Of a DNA stretch of 64,000 nt, positions 51,778 to 60,186 are shown one piece after another. Source of the DNA: Streptomyces sp. NBC_01283 (GTDB taxonomy: Bacteria; Actinomycetota; Actinomycetes; Streptomycetales; Streptomycetaceae). The DNA is taken from contig NZ_CP108430.1 of assembly GCF_041435335.1 (NCBI RefSeq), positions 7,784,001-7,848,000 of the forward strand. Direction: 5' to 3'. The position numbers and the translations under genes are program-made. Numbering within the stretch: the stretch's first letter is position 1; the number at the start of each line of letters is the position of its first letter. The notes under the pieces were generated by a model. That model made no database searches. It was not told the origin of the DNA and saw only the letters and a list, made by a program, of their open reading frames with translations.

Positions 51778-54700
51778 TCACCCGGCCGCGTACACGTCCT
51801 CCACGTAACGCCCCTCGGCGGTCAGCCCGGCCAGCCACCGCTCGGAGTCGGTGGCCGTGGCCCCCGGCGTGCGGTCCCGGTGGAGCGTGCGCAGGGCGTC
51901 CCGTACGCCCGGTGCCATCCGTGAGCCGTCGCCGCACACGTACACCCTGGCCCCGGCGGCCAGCAGCTCCCACACCTCGTCGCCCTCCGCCGCGATGCGG
52001 TGCTGGACGAAGGCCGCCCCGTCGACGGGGGCGGCACTGAAGGCGGGGCGCAGCGAGACCGCTCCCGCGGACTCCGCCGCACGCAGTTCCTCGGCGTGCA
52101 GGAAGTCGGCCTCCGGTGCGTCGCAGCCGAAGTAGCAGAGAGCGGACGGGAGTTGCGCTCCCGTGGCCACCAGCGCCGCACGGTCCGCGATGGTGCCGCG
52201 GAACGGGGCGAGACCGGTGCCCGCGGCGACCATGATGACGGGCGCGGTGTCCGCGTGGTCGATGCGGAAGACCTCGCGGCACGGCTGGACCCGCGCCAGG
52301 ACGGTGTCGCCCGGCCGTACCCCGTTGAGGTGGCCGGAGCCCGTCCCGCGGTACAGCCGCCCGCTGCCCGAGCGGGCCGGGGCCTCCAGGAGGGACACCA
52401 TCAGGTCGGCGTGGCCGGGGTGCACGCCCGGCGAGGAGGACACCGAGTAGTGGCGGGGCCGCAGGGGCGTCAGCACGTCGAGCAGCCGCGGCCACTCCAG
52501 GGCCCCGCGCAGGGCAGGACAGGCCTCGACGATTTCGAGCAGCGTGCGCCCGTCGGCCGCGCGGGCCTCGGCATCGGACGCGAGGGCGTCGAGTTCGGCC
52601 CGCTCCGGCGGGCAGGGATTGGCCGCGGCGAGCACGGCAAGCTGACCTGCGGTGGGCCTGTCCTGCAACTCGACGTGGTGACTGAGCAGTTGGCGCACCG
52701 TCAGCGGGCGGTCCACGGCGAGACCATCGCGCCGAGGGCGGCTCGCGCGGATGTCGAGCACGGCGTCCGGGTCCACGCCCAGCGCGGCGGCGGCCCGGTC
52801 GACGAGCGCCGGGTCGTTGACGGGCAGCACGGCGAGATGGTCGCCGGTGCGATAGGTCATGCCGTCGGGCAGGGCGAGCCGCAGGAAACGCTTCGTGCGG
52901 GGGTGGCCGGGTGCGGTGAGGTCGTACGCCTCGCTGACCTTCATCGGCACTAGCCCGTGCCGCGCGGCCAGTGCGTCCAGCGGGCCACCGGTCACCTCGC
53001 GGACCTCGTACGCGTCCGGGGGAGTGGCAGGGTCCGGCCCCTCCAGCGCGTCCGGATCGCCGTACCGCTCCAGAAGAGCCGTCCGCAGCCGGTCCGTGAA
53101 CTCCCTTACGGTGCCACCGAGATCGCCCGATGCGTCGGCCGCCGTACGCGGCACGAGCCGGGTGCCGCCGAGCTCCGCGAGCCGCTCGTCGAAGCGCGTC
53201 GGGACGTGCTGATAGGTGGCGGCCCAGTTGCGGTCGCCCACACCGAGGACCGCGTAGGCGACGTTCTCGGCGGTGGCCGCCGGGGCTCCCTCCAGCCAGG
53301 AGGCGAACACGGTGGCGTCATCGGTGGGCCGGCCGTTGTACGAGGCGGCGGTGATGACGACCGGACGGTCGGCGGGCAGCGCCCCCGCGTACTCGTCCAG
53401 CGGCGCGACCTCCGTCTCGCAGCCCACCGAAGCTGCCTCGTCGGCGAGTTGCGCGGCGAAGTCCCGGCACGTTCCGTAGTTGCTGCCGTGCAGGAAGAGC
53501 GCACGGGTGCCGGGCACGACACGCGAGGGCAGGGGAGTGGCGGCGGCTTCCGCCGCTGCCGGGGACGCTGCCACGCCCGGCAGTGCGCCGTGCACGCGGT
53601 CGGCGGCGGCGCGCGGCGTCAGCGTGAGCGTGAAGCCGTCGGGCTTGAGGGTGAGCGTCTCCTTGACGGTGAGCCGGTAGTCGGCGTGGTCGTGCAGCCG
53701 GTAGCGGTGGACCAGCATCCCGAGCAGCATGGTCGCCTCGTGCAGCGCGAACTGCCGCCCGATGCAGGCCCGTTCACCGGTGCCGAACGGCTTGAACGCG
53801 TGCGGGGAACGCGCGGCCTCCGCCTCGGCGGTGAAGCGCTCCGGGTCGAAGAGCTCCGGATTGTCGCCCCACACCGGCTGCCGGTGCAGCATCGGCGCGA
53901 TGACGGTGACGCCCTGCCCCGCACGCAGCGGGATCCGGCCGCCGAGGAGCGTGTCCTCGCGGGCGTGCCTGCCGAACGCGGCGGCCGTCGGCCACAGCCG
54001 CAGCGCCTCGTTGAGGACCTGCCGGGTGTACGTGAGCCGCCCGACCTCGTCGAACGTCGGCTCGGGGTCGGCCGTGTCGCCCCACAGGGCATCGACCTCA
54101 CGCCGTACGAGGTCGAGGACGGCGGGGTGCTTGGCCAGGTAGTACATCGCGAACGACATCGCGCCGGACGTCGTCTCGTGCCCCGCGATCAGGAAGGTGA
54201 TGACCTGGTTGCGGATGTTCGCGGTGTCCAGCTTCGTGCCGTCGCCCGGGTGCGCGGCGCTGAGCATGAGCCCCAGCAGGTCCTCGGCGGGCCCCGCGCC
54301 GGGCGCGCCGCCCGACCGCGCGGCGATGACCTCGTCGACCACCTGCGCCAGATAATCGGCGTCGGCCCGGAAGGCCGCGTCCGCCGCCGAATGGTCACTG
54401 CCCGGCGTACGGCTCAGCCGCGTCATGCTCCACTCCAGACAGCGGACCATGGAGCCGATGAAGGGATGCGGCTCGGCCCGCTCGAACGAACCGAAGTCGT
54501 AGCCGAACCCGGCGAGCCCGATCGTGTCCAGGGTCATCCGGGTCATATCACCCGGAACGTCCACGGGGCGCCCGTCCCGCGCGCCCCGGTCCCACGACTC
54601 GATGAGCCGGTGCGCGACGCGCAGCATCATCGGGTGGTACGTACGCATCGAACCCATCGCGAACGCGGGCATCAGGATGTCGTGCGCGCGGGCCCAGTTG

Positions 54701-55008
54701 GGCTCGTCGTTGTACGCGGTGAACAGTCCGTCGGCGGTGAATTCGCGCACGTTCTGCAGGGCGGGACCGATGTACTTGGCGAACCGGGTCTCGTCGGCGA
54801 GCTCGGTGACGAGATCGAGATCGCTCACGAACAGCGCCTCGCGGTCGTGCAGCCGCCGCCGCACCACGGGCCCGTGGCGGCGGAGCAGTTCCATGACCTG
54901 CTGCACGGGGGCGGGCCCCGGCCCGGTGGCGGAAATGTCGATCAGCGGTACGCCGTCGACGTCGGGGCCGACGTCCTGGGGGAGCGGTGCGGTGGTGGTG
55001 GGGGGCAT
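51778..55008 (-). CDS. Self-sufficient cytochrome P450 / P450 reductase fusion (CYP102-like)
   Basis: This 1076-residue protein contains a complete electron chain. The P450 domain has the I-helix AGHETTSG, ExxR in NEALRLW and heme loop FGTGERACIGRQ with the thiolate Cys near 414. An FMN-flavodoxin domain (~500-640) starts with LHGSNYGTCRDFAAQL. The FAD/NADPH diaflavin reductase follows with RHYSVSSSPG and VAAGTGLAPFRG. Architecture and length match P450-BM3, a fatty-acid subterminal hydroxylase. ATG 55008 gives a BM3-like N-terminus; RBS weak. Divergent from a PAS-LuxR regulator. Confidence 0.94.
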   Translation of the reverse strand: MPPTTTAPLPQDVGPDVDGVPLIDISATGPGPAPVQQVMELLRRHGPVVRRRLHDREALFVSDLDLVTELADETRFAKYIGPALQNVREFTADGLFTAYNDEPNWARAHDILMPAFAMGSMRTYHPMMLRVAHRLIESWDRGARDGRPVDVPGDMTRMTLDTIGLAGFGYDFGSFERAEPHPFIGSMVRCLEWSMTRLSRTPGSDHSAADAAFRADADYLAQVVDEVIAARSGGAPGAGPAEDLLGLMLSAAHPGDGTKLDTANIRNQVITFLIAGHETTSGAMSFAMYYLAKHPAVLDLVRREVDALWGDTADPEPTFDEVGRLTYTRQVLNEALRLWPTAAAFGRHAREDTLLGGRIPLRAGQGVTVIAPMLHRQPVWGDNPELFDPERFTAEAEAARSPHAFKPFGTGERACIGRQFALHEATMLLGMLVHRYRLHDHADYRLTVKETLTLKPDGFTLTLTPRAAADRVHGALPGVAASPAAAEAAATPLPSRVVPGTRALFLHGSNYGTCRDFAAQLADEAASVGCETEVAPLDEYAGALPADRPVVITAASYNGRPTDDATVFASWLEGAPAATAENVAYAVLGVGDRNWAATYQHVPTRFDERLAELGGTRLVPRTAADASGDLGGTVREFTDRLRTALLERYGDPDALEGPDPATPPDAYEVREVTGGPLDALAARHGLVPMKVSEAYDLTAPGHPRTKRFLRLALPDGMTYRTGDHLAVLPVNDPALVDRAAAALGVDPDAVLDIRASRPRRDGLAVDRPLTVRQLLSHHVELQDRPTAGQLAVLAAANPCPPERAELDALASDAEARAADGRTLLEIVEACPALRGALEWPRLLDVLTPLRPRHYSVSSSPGVHPGHADLMVSLLEAPARSGSGRLYRGTGSGHLNGVRPGDTVLARVQPCREVFRIDHADTAPVIMVAAGTGLAPFRGTIADRAALVATGAQLPSALCYFGCDAPEADFLHAEELRAAESAGAVSLRPAFSAAPVDGAAFVQHRIAAEGDEVWELLAAGARVYVCGDGSRMAPGVRDALRTLHRDRTPGATATDSERWLAGLTAEGRYVEDVYAAG

Positions 55009-55086
55009 GGCGTGACAACTGCCTTTCGCCGTACGGAAGTCACTGCTCACCAGCTTGGTCCTCGGCCCCCAGGGGTCCGTGCCGCA

Positions 55087-55108
55087 CCACTACATGATTG
55101 TGTAGTGG
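55087..55108. promoter_or_regulatory. 22-bp palindrome between P450 and PAS-LuxR genes
   Basis: CCACTACA (55087-55094) and TGTAGTGG (55101-55108) are perfect 8-base arms around TGATTG. It lies 79 bases upstream of the P450 start and 63 bases upstream of the regulator start, where it could control both. Confidence 0.65.
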
Positions 55109-55170
55109 CGAACGCCACCGCACCCTTGACTGCGGCGCTCTCGACTGCGCCGACCGGAAGGAGTCACCCC

Positions 55171-55800
55171 GTGGAATTCGCCGACTCCACGGACACCGTG
55201 ATCTGGCGCAACCGCGCCATGAACCTGTTCGCCCGCATTCCCATGCCGATCGCGGTGTGCGACGCGAGCGGGGCGATCATCCTCGCCAACCCGGCCATGA
55301 CGGCGGAATGGGGCGAGACCTCCGGCGCTCTGCGAGGCCGCAGCGTACTGGAGCTGTTCCGGCCCGACGAGGAGACACAGGTCCTCCGGATCGCCGAGGC
55401 GGTACGGCTGGGGCGCCGCTCGCGCTATCCGGTCGCGGTGCGCTGGGAGGCGGCCGACGGGATGCGGCGGCACGGCGAGCTGACGGCGGAGCCGGTGAGC
55501 GAAACGGCCGACGAGGTCCCCGGCCTGCTGGTGCTGCTCCGCGTCCTAGGCGAGGAACACGCCCCCGCCGCGGAACCCGTCGAGGCCGCCACACCGGCCG
55601 AGGCCCGCATCCTGGCCCTGCTGGCCGGTGGCGCCACCACGGCTCAGGCCGCCCGTGGAACGGGCCTCACCACGGACGGCGTCACCTACCATCTGCGCCG
55701 CCTGACCGCGCGATGGGGCGCGTCGAACCGGACGGAACTGGTGGCGCGGGCGTACGCGCTGGGGGTTCTCACTCCGGGAGTGTGGCCTCCGGTCGCGTGA
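55171..55800 (+). CDS. PAS domain-containing LuxR-type regulator
   Basis: This 209-residue regulator has an N-terminal PAS domain (about residues 15-125; MPIAVCDASGAIILANPAM is the typical opening) and a C-terminal LuxR helix-turn-helix (TPAEARILALLAGGATTAQAAR..., residues 140-200). The LuxR HTH here lacks the usual LTxRE opening and reads ATPAEARIL. GGAAGGAG precedes GTG 55171. Sensing through PAS of a lipophilic molecule or redox state, and control of the divergent P450, are inferred. Confidence 0.88.
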   Translation: MEFADSTDTVIWRNRAMNLFARIPMPIAVCDASGAIILANPAMTAEWGETSGALRGRSVLELFRPDEETQVLRIAEAVRLGRRSRYPVAVRWEAADGMRRHGELTAEPVSETADEVPGLLVLLRVLGEEHAPAAEPVEAATPAEARILALLAGGATTAQAARGTGLTTDGVTYHLRRLTARWGASNRTELVARAYALGVLTPGVWPPVA

Positions 55801-55822
55801 ACCGGGCCTGCCGGCGGAGGCC

Positions 55823-55834
55823 CCTCCCGGGAGG
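55823..55834. terminator. Small palindrome between convergent genes
   Basis: CCTCCCGGGAGG is a 12-base palindrome inside a GC-rich 43-base gap between the convergent regulator genes. It could form part of a terminator, but no T tract is present. Confidence 0.3.
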
Positions 55835-55843
55835 AGGCGGGGC

Positions 55844-56182
55844 TCAGCTCGGGTGTTCGCTCGACTTCGCCGACGTGCGGCGGTACTCGGCGTTTATGCG
55901 CTGTGCCTCCTCGAGCTGATCCTCGAGGATGACGATGCGGCACGCCGCCTCGACCGGGGTTCCCTGGTCCACCAGTTCGCGGGCGCGGGCCGCGATCCGC
56001 AGCTGGTAGCGGGAGTACCGCCGGTGCCCGCCTTCCGAGCGGAGCGGCGTGATCAGTCGGGCCTCACCGATGGCCCGCAGGAAACCGGGAGTGGTGCCGA
56101 GCATCTCGGCGGCCCGCCCCATGGTGTAGGCGGGGTAGTCGTCGTCGTCCAGACGACCACTGAGCGGGGTATCTGCTGTCAT
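55844..56182 (-). CDS. MerR-type helix-turn-helix protein
   Basis: This 112-residue protein has a winged-helix MerR core ([26 protein letters not shown], then [11 protein letters not shown]) at residues 18-70, followed by a coiled-coil helix ending in a short tail. A GAGG Shine-Dalgarno site is 5 bases from the ATG. No effector domain is present, so it may bind DNA constitutively or through a partner. A 32-base perfect palindrome lies 26 bases upstream. It is next to the cold-shock cluster in the same orientation. Confidence 0.88.
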   Translation of the reverse strand: MTADTPLSGRLDDDDYPAYTMGRAAEMLGTTPGFLRAIGEARLITPLRSEGGHRRYSRYQLRIAARARELVDQGTPVEAACRIVILEDQLEEAQRINAEYRRTSAKSSEHPS

Positions 56183-56208
56183 GTCACCTCGTTATGCGAA
56201 CGCGTCGA

Positions 56209-56240
56209 GGGGCCCTGGTGCCGTACGGCACCAGGGCCCC
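56209..56240. repeat. 32-bp perfect palindrome in the MerR leader
   Basis: Both arms of 16 bases match exactly with no loop (GGGGCCCTGG... mirrored to ...CCAGGGCCCC). As RNA it folds into a very stable hairpin 26 bases upstream of the MerR-like ATG. No T tract follows on either strand, so it may be an operator or a leader structure rather than a terminator. Confidence 0.6.
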
Positions 56241-56555
56241 GAAGGAAATTCAACACCATCTGCCGGCCTTATTGCTGCGCCGGCCTCTTGTTTCCGCTGT
56301 CCGGCCCTGCAAGAGGGCGGGATCGCGGGGATCGCTGATGCGTGACCGAGGACCACCTTCCGTTCCGGGGTCTTGCGGTACCCGGGCCGAATCGATCTCG
56401 GGCCGGGCGATCCTGATGGCGTCTGCTCCCTCCGTTCTTCCTCTGGGTCTATAGCTACGAGAGAAACCCTAATCATGCGGTCTCCCAATGTCTACCCTGG
56501 CGAGCATAGATTTTGTGCGCTGCCGCATGGACCCATGGGCGCGGGCGGGCAACGC

Positions 56556-56596
56556 AAAAAGAGGGCCCTGCCGGCGTGTGCCGGCAGGGCCCTCTT
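56556..56596 (-). terminator. Rho-independent terminator of the helicase operon
   Basis: AAGAGGGCCCTGCCGGC (56559-56575) pairs perfectly with GCCGGCAGGGCCCTCTT (56580-56596) around GTGT. On the minus strand it is followed by a TTTTT run. It lies 40 bases after the stop of the SCO5918-type gene. Confidence 0.88.
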
Positions 56597-56635
56597 CGGT
56601 GTTCGGGTGTCGTCTCCCGTGTCTCCCGTGTCCCG

Positions 56636-56944
56636 CTATACGGGAGTGGGGGCGCCGAGCAGGGCCGACGCCGTCTGGAGCGGGGTGAGGTCGCTCGGGG
56701 CGGCGTCCTCGGACGGGGTGCGGCAGGTGAAGCCGAGAGCCCTCATGGCGCGGGTGACTTCCCCGGCGCTGAAGTCACGACGGTCCTGCCGGGTGATCAC
56801 CGCGCCCACCTGCTTGATGGGGTAGTGACGGCGGCCGATGATGACGGAGTCACCCGAGATGGGCTCGGGCTTGACCCCCTTCATCGTGTCCAGCACCCCG
56901 GCCTTGGTGAGGTCGAACGGGAAACGGGCGATGACGCAGCGCAT
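56636..56944 (-). CDS. SCO5918 family protein
   Basis: This 102-residue protein matches the pattern of the Streptomyces SCO5918 family by its opening MRCVIARFPFDLTKAGVLD and the central VIIGRRHYPIKQVGAVITRQDRRDF stretch. The N-terminal half is probably a small beta-alpha fold. It is the last gene before the operon terminator, downstream of CBS and helicase genes. The function is unknown; the context suggests RNA metabolism at low temperature. Confidence 0.85.
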   Translation of the reverse strand: MRCVIARFPFDLTKAGVLDTMKGVKPEPISGDSVIIGRRHYPIKQVGAVITRQDRRDFSAGEVTRAMRALGFTCRTPSEDAAPSDLTPLQTASALLGAPTPV

Positions 56945-56991
56945 GATGCCTCACAGGTGAGGAGATGGGGCGGCTGGAAGAGGTGGGGCGC

Positions 56992-57294
56992 TCAGCGCGT
57001 GAGGGCGAGAACGTCCCGTAGACGGACCTGGTCCGTGTAGGCGTGACTTTCGCGGACCTCGATGAGCCGGGCCCGGGTGATCAGGCCCGTGCACTGGTCG
57101 TCCTCGTCGCACAGGAACAGATGGCCGGCGCCCGCGCCGGCCATGACCGACAGGGCCAGCTCGACGGTCATGTCGTCACGGACCTGCGGTCCGCTCACGT
57201 CCAGGCCGCCGGCGCACTCGGAGGATCCGGCGCTGTCGGGCATGGAGACGATGGCGGAATCCGCCGGGCGTGGCTGTGTCTGAACCGGTGTCAA
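56992..57294 (-). CDS. Single CBS-domain-like protein
   Basis: This 100-residue protein has a disordered N-terminus and one CBS-like unit (MTVELALSVMAGAGAGHLFLCDEDDQCTGLITRARL in sequence, residues 40-76) with the typical LxV/G-L-x-T/S-R pattern. CBS domains bind adenine nucleotides; a dimer would build one module. The start is TTG 57294 with GGAGG six bases upstream. It lies between the helicase and SCO5918 genes, with gaps of about 50 bases, in one operon. Confidence 0.83.
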   Translation of the reverse strand: MTPVQTQPRPADSAIVSMPDSAGSSECAGGLDVSGPQVRDDMTVELALSVMAGAGAGHLFLCDEDDQCTGLITRARLIEVRESHAYTDQVRLRDVLALTR

Positions 57295-57345
57295 AGGTGC
57301 CTCCTGCAGGGATGGGTGAGCCTGGCGGTCGCGAAGGCCCTGGTA

Positions 57346-58890
57346 CTAGGCCGCCGAGCTCGAGGCCGACGACGGCCCCTGAGCGGGGCGGCGCGGAGCG
57401 CGGTCGGTGCGCCGGTCCTGGGCGCTGCGGCTGCGGCGGCCCCGGGAGGAGGCGGCACTGCCGCGCCGCGGGCGCTCCGATGCGGGCATGGTGATGGTGA
57501 CCGGGATGCCCGAAGGAGCCTGGGCGCCGGTGATGCGGCTCAGCTCCTCGTCGCCGGAGCGCACCTGGGCGGTCTGCGGGGTGATGCCCGCGGCGGCCAT
57601 CAGGCGGCTCATGTCGCGACGCTGATTGGGCGTCACCAGGGTGACGACGCTGCCGGACTCACCGGCACGGGCCGTACGGCCGCCGCGGTGGAGGTAGTCC
57701 TTGTGGTCGGTCGGCGGGTCGACGTTCACGACCAGGTCGAGGTTGTCGACGTGGATGCCGCGTGCGGCGACGTTGGTCGCCACGAGCACCGTCACATGAC
57801 CGGTCTTGAACTGCGACAGGGTCCGCGTGCGCTGCGGCTGGGACTTCCCGCCGTGCAGGGCAGCGGCACGCACACCGCTGTTCAGCAGGTGCTCGGTCAG
57901 CCGGTCGACGGCGTGCTTGGTGTCCAGGAACATGATCACCCGGCCGTCACGGGCCGCGATCTCGGTGGTGGCCTGGTGCTTGTCCGCGCCGTGCACGTGC
58001 AGGACGTGGTGCTCCATCGTGGTGACGGCACCGGCGGACGGGTCGACGGAGTGGACCACCGGGTCGGAGAGGTAGCGGCGGACCAGCAGGTCGACGTTGC
58101 GGTCCAGGGTCGCCGAGAACAGCATCCGCTGGCCCTCGGGGCGCACCTGGTCGAGCAGGGCGGTGACCTGGGGCATGAAGCCCATGTCGGCCATCTGGTC
58201 GGCCTCGTCGAGGACGGTGATGCCGACCTGGTTCAGCCGGCAGTCACCGCGGTCGATGAGGTCCTTGAGGCGGCCGGGCGTGGCGACGACGACCTCGGCA
58301 CCGGCGCGCAGCGCACCGGCCTGCTTGCCGATGGACATGCCGCCGACCACCGTGGCGAGCTTCAGCCGCAGGGCGCGGGCGTACGGCGTGAGCGCGTCGG
58401 TGACCTGCTGGGCCAGTTCGCGGGTGGGGACGAGGACCAGGGCGAGCGGCTGGCGCGGCTCGGCGCGCTGGCCGTCCGTACGGGCAAGCAGCGCGAGGCC
58501 GAAGGCGAGGGTCTTGCCCGAGCCGGTGCGGCCACGGCCCAGGACGTCACGGCCCGCGAGCGAGTTGGGGAGCGTCGCGCCCTGGATCGGGAACGGCACG
58601 CTCATGCCTTCACGGCCGAGCGCGGCGAGCAGCGGAGCCGGCATCGCGAGATCGGCGAAGGCCTCGACGGCCGGGAGCGCGGGGGTGACCGTGACCGGCA
58701 GGGCGAACTCGCCCTGGGGCGCGGAGGGGCGGCGGCCGTAGCCACCGGAACGGCCGGGGCCACCCGAGCGGCCGGAGGACGGGGCGCCGTAGCGGCTGCC
58801 CCCGCTCCTGCTGGAGCCCGATCCGGAGCCGTAGCCGCCGGAGCCGGAGCGGCTGCGGGAAGAGCGGTCGTTCGTGCGTGCGCGGTTCAT
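57346..58890 (-). CDS. DEAD-box RNA helicase
   Basis: This 514-residue helicase has a Gly/Ser/Arg-rich N-terminal tail (residues 1-60), two RecA domains and a basic Ser/Arg-rich C-tail. Motifs in order: Q motif region IQGATLP, Walker A GRTGSGKT, PTREL, DEAD in VLDEADQM, SAT in LFSATLD, ARGIHVD and HRGGRTARAG. It unwinds short RNA duplexes, typical of RhlE/CsdA-type proteins that help ribosomes and mRNA in the cold. The ATG at 58890 has AAGGTT upstream. It heads the operon with CBS and SCO5918 proteins. Confidence 0.94.
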   Translation of the reverse strand: MNRARTNDRSSRSRSGSGGYGSGSGSSRSGGSRYGAPSSGRSGGPGRSGGYGRRPSAPQGEFALPVTVTPALPAVEAFADLAMPAPLLAALGREGMSVPFPIQGATLPNSLAGRDVLGRGRTGSGKTLAFGLALLARTDGQRAEPRQPLALVLVPTRELAQQVTDALTPYARALRLKLATVVGGMSIGKQAGALRAGAEVVVATPGRLKDLIDRGDCRLNQVGITVLDEADQMADMGFMPQVTALLDQVRPEGQRMLFSATLDRNVDLLVRRYLSDPVVHSVDPSAGAVTTMEHHVLHVHGADKHQATTEIAARDGRVIMFLDTKHAVDRLTEHLLNSGVRAAALHGGKSQPQRTRTLSQFKTGHVTVLVATNVAARGIHVDNLDLVVNVDPPTDHKDYLHRGGRTARAGESGSVVTLVTPNQRRDMSRLMAAAGITPQTAQVRSGDEELSRITGAQAPSGIPVTITMPASERPRRGSAASSRGRRSRSAQDRRTDRAPRRPAQGPSSASSSAA

Positions 58891-59195
58891 GCGGAACCTT
58901 CCTCGATGCGGCACGTACCAAGGAAATTCCGCAGCGAGTAGCGCAGCGCGGAGAATCGCGAGAACGGGCCGGATGAAATGCGTGAAGCGAATCCGGCCGG
59001 CGGCAGCGTTCTGCGGGCGGCGGATGCGCGGGAACGAGTGACGTTCCGACAGGGGCACGGCGAGCGCGAGACCGACGAAAAGAAAATCGAAGGGATATGC
59101 GCGCCAGAATTCATGACCCTGGGTGATGCGGGAAATGCACGAGCTGGGGCCCGCACCCCAAGGTGCGGGCCCCAGCTACGAAGTACGCGTGAGCG
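58891..59195. other. Intergenic region, helicase upstream / csp downstream
   Basis: About 305 bases. The right end is the csp terminator hairpin (59142-59177). The rest, including the AT-richer GACGAAAAGAAAATCGAAGG near 59075, is probably the promoter and leader of the helicase operon. No gene is supported. Confidence 0.5.
59142..59177 (-). terminator. Hairpin after the cold-shock gene
   Basis: AGCTGGGGCCCGCACC (59142-59157) and GGTGCGGGCCCCAGCT (59162-59177) are perfect 16-base arms around a CCAA loop, 18 bases after the csp stop. The stem is very stable, but no T run follows. Confidence 0.72.
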
Positions 59196-59399
59196 TCAGG
59201 CGGGAACGATGTTCTCGGCCGTCGGGCCCTTCTGGCCCTGGGCGATGTCGAAGTTCACCTTCTGGCCTTCCTGGAGCTCACGGAAACCCTGGGCGGCAAT
59301 GTTCGAGTAGTGGGCGAAGACGTCGGGGCCGCCGCCGTCCTGCTCGATGAAGCCGAAGCCCTTTTCCGAGTTGAACCACTTCACGGTGCCAATAGCCAT
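59196..59399 (-). CDS. CspA-type cold-shock protein
   Basis: This 67-residue OB-fold RNA chaperone has both nucleic-acid-binding motifs: KGFGFI (RNP-1, here [10 protein letters not shown]) and DVFAHYS (RNP-2 with H in place of the frequent VHFS pattern). The opening [14 protein letters not shown] is canonical. A strong AAGGAGA site precedes the ATG. The leader is long and holds a terminator-like stem-loop. It lies next to the DEAD-box helicase operon, and both remodel RNA. Confidence 0.97.
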   Translation of the reverse strand: MAIGTVKWFNSEKGFGFIEQDGGGPDVFAHYSNIAAQGFRELQEGQKVNFDIAQGQKGPTAENIVPA

Positions 59400-59727
59400 G
59401 TCATATCTCCTTCGGGTGCAGTGCCCGGAGTCGCATTGTGCGGACTCCGTGTCGCCGCGATGATTGCCCCGCCGGAAATGACCGGAAATACAAAAGTGCT
59501 CCCACCGGCCGAAAGGCGGTGAGGGCACTTGAAGTTTTTTGGGAACCACAACTGCAACTGAGATCGACAGTAGCACGGTGTGGCCTGCTCCGGGTGGTGA
59601 AAAAGTCCCTTCCGGGCGTCGCACGAGAAACCCTCAGAGCGCCTGGCGCTGATTTCTCTCACGGCCGGCGCACATATTGGTTCGCTCGAAACGCAGCGTT
59701 TCTGCGGCAGGGGGCAGGGCCCGGGGA
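59400..59727. other. Long 5' leader region of the cold-shock gene
   Basis: About 328 bases upstream of csp, reaching the DUF3662 gene end. It contains the AT-rich hairpin at 59494-59530 and other AT-rich patches (for example GAAATACAAAAG). Cold-shock genes commonly have long structured leaders. No protein gene is supported here on either strand. Confidence 0.55.
59494..59530 (-). terminator. Terminator-like stem-loop in the csp leader
   Basis: Arms 59494-59507 and 59517-59530 pair with one G-T and one mismatch around a 9-base loop. On the minus strand the stem ends CACTT followed by TTGTATTT, resembling an intrinsic terminator 95 bases upstream of the csp ATG. It could attenuate at one temperature and be bypassed at another. 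Confidence 0.55.
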
Positions 59728-60111
59728 TCACCCCCTGCTCTGCGGGGCGATATGGCCGTGAATCCGGAACCTGCCGACCGCTTCACCACCGGCCGACCGC
59801 AGGCTGACCGCCACCGGACCCGCGAACGTATATCCCTGCTCGGCGGCGTGGCGGTGCACCTGGGCGGCGAGGTAGCGGCTCAGCTCGGTGCTGGTGGTGG
59901 TGAGCCGGCGGTGGCTCTCCGGCGGCAGGTCGATGACGAACGAATTGGGCACGAGAACGCGCTCGCGCCCGAGGATCAACGCGCTGTCGTCGCACTGCCT
60001 GCGCAGTATGGCGACCACTTCCCCGCGCTGCTGTTTGGGCGGCGACAGCAGGGTCCACACGGTGGTCGTCCAACGCTCCATGGTGTGCTCGATCAGGCTG
60101 ATGACTCGCAT
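59728..60111 (-). CDS. FhaA N-terminal domain-like protein (DUF3662)
   Basis: This 127-residue protein resembles the DUF3662 domain found at the N-terminus of FhaA (ISLIEHTMERW opening, VLVPNSFVIDLPPE centre, and the YTFAGPVAVSL end). The FHA domain itself is missing. FhaA-N binds peptidoglycan-synthesis partners such as MurJ in mycobacteria; a lone version may be a scaffold or competitor. GGGAGC is near ATG 60111. It follows two PRC-barrel genes. Confidence 0.8.
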   Translation of the reverse strand: MRVISLIEHTMERWTTTVWTLLSPPKQQRGEVVAILRRQCDDSALILGRERVLVPNSFVIDLPPESHRRLTTTSTELSRYLAAQVHRHAAEQGYTFAGPVAVSLRSAGGEAVGRFRIHGHIAPQSRG

Positions 60112-60186
60112 GGAGCTCCCGCTGCCCAGCGCCCGCGGCCGCACACTCCCCCGATCGGGTGGCCGGTCCGGTGGGGCGGAACCGGA

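Larger units (their letters stand above)
56183..56635. other. Intergenic region with two strong hairpins
   Basis: About 450 bases between the MerR-like gene and the SCO5918-type gene. It holds a 32-base palindrome at the MerR side and a terminator at 56556-56596. Between them is AT-richer sequence (ACGAGAGAAACCCTAATCAT near 56460-56480) that may contain a promoter for the MerR gene. A 98-codon minus-strand frame here has no recognisable family and I do not call it. Confidence 0.55.

Noticed and set aside
56192..56488. 98-codon minus-strand frame in the MerR leader region
   Set aside because: It covers the 32-base palindrome and has no family match or clear ribosome site; coding bias is weak.
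59494..59530. Hairpin read as a plus-strand terminator with a T run (GTTTTTTGGG)
   Set aside because: No plus-strand gene ends upstream of it; orientation towards the csp transcript is more sensible, although the T run on the plus strand is real.
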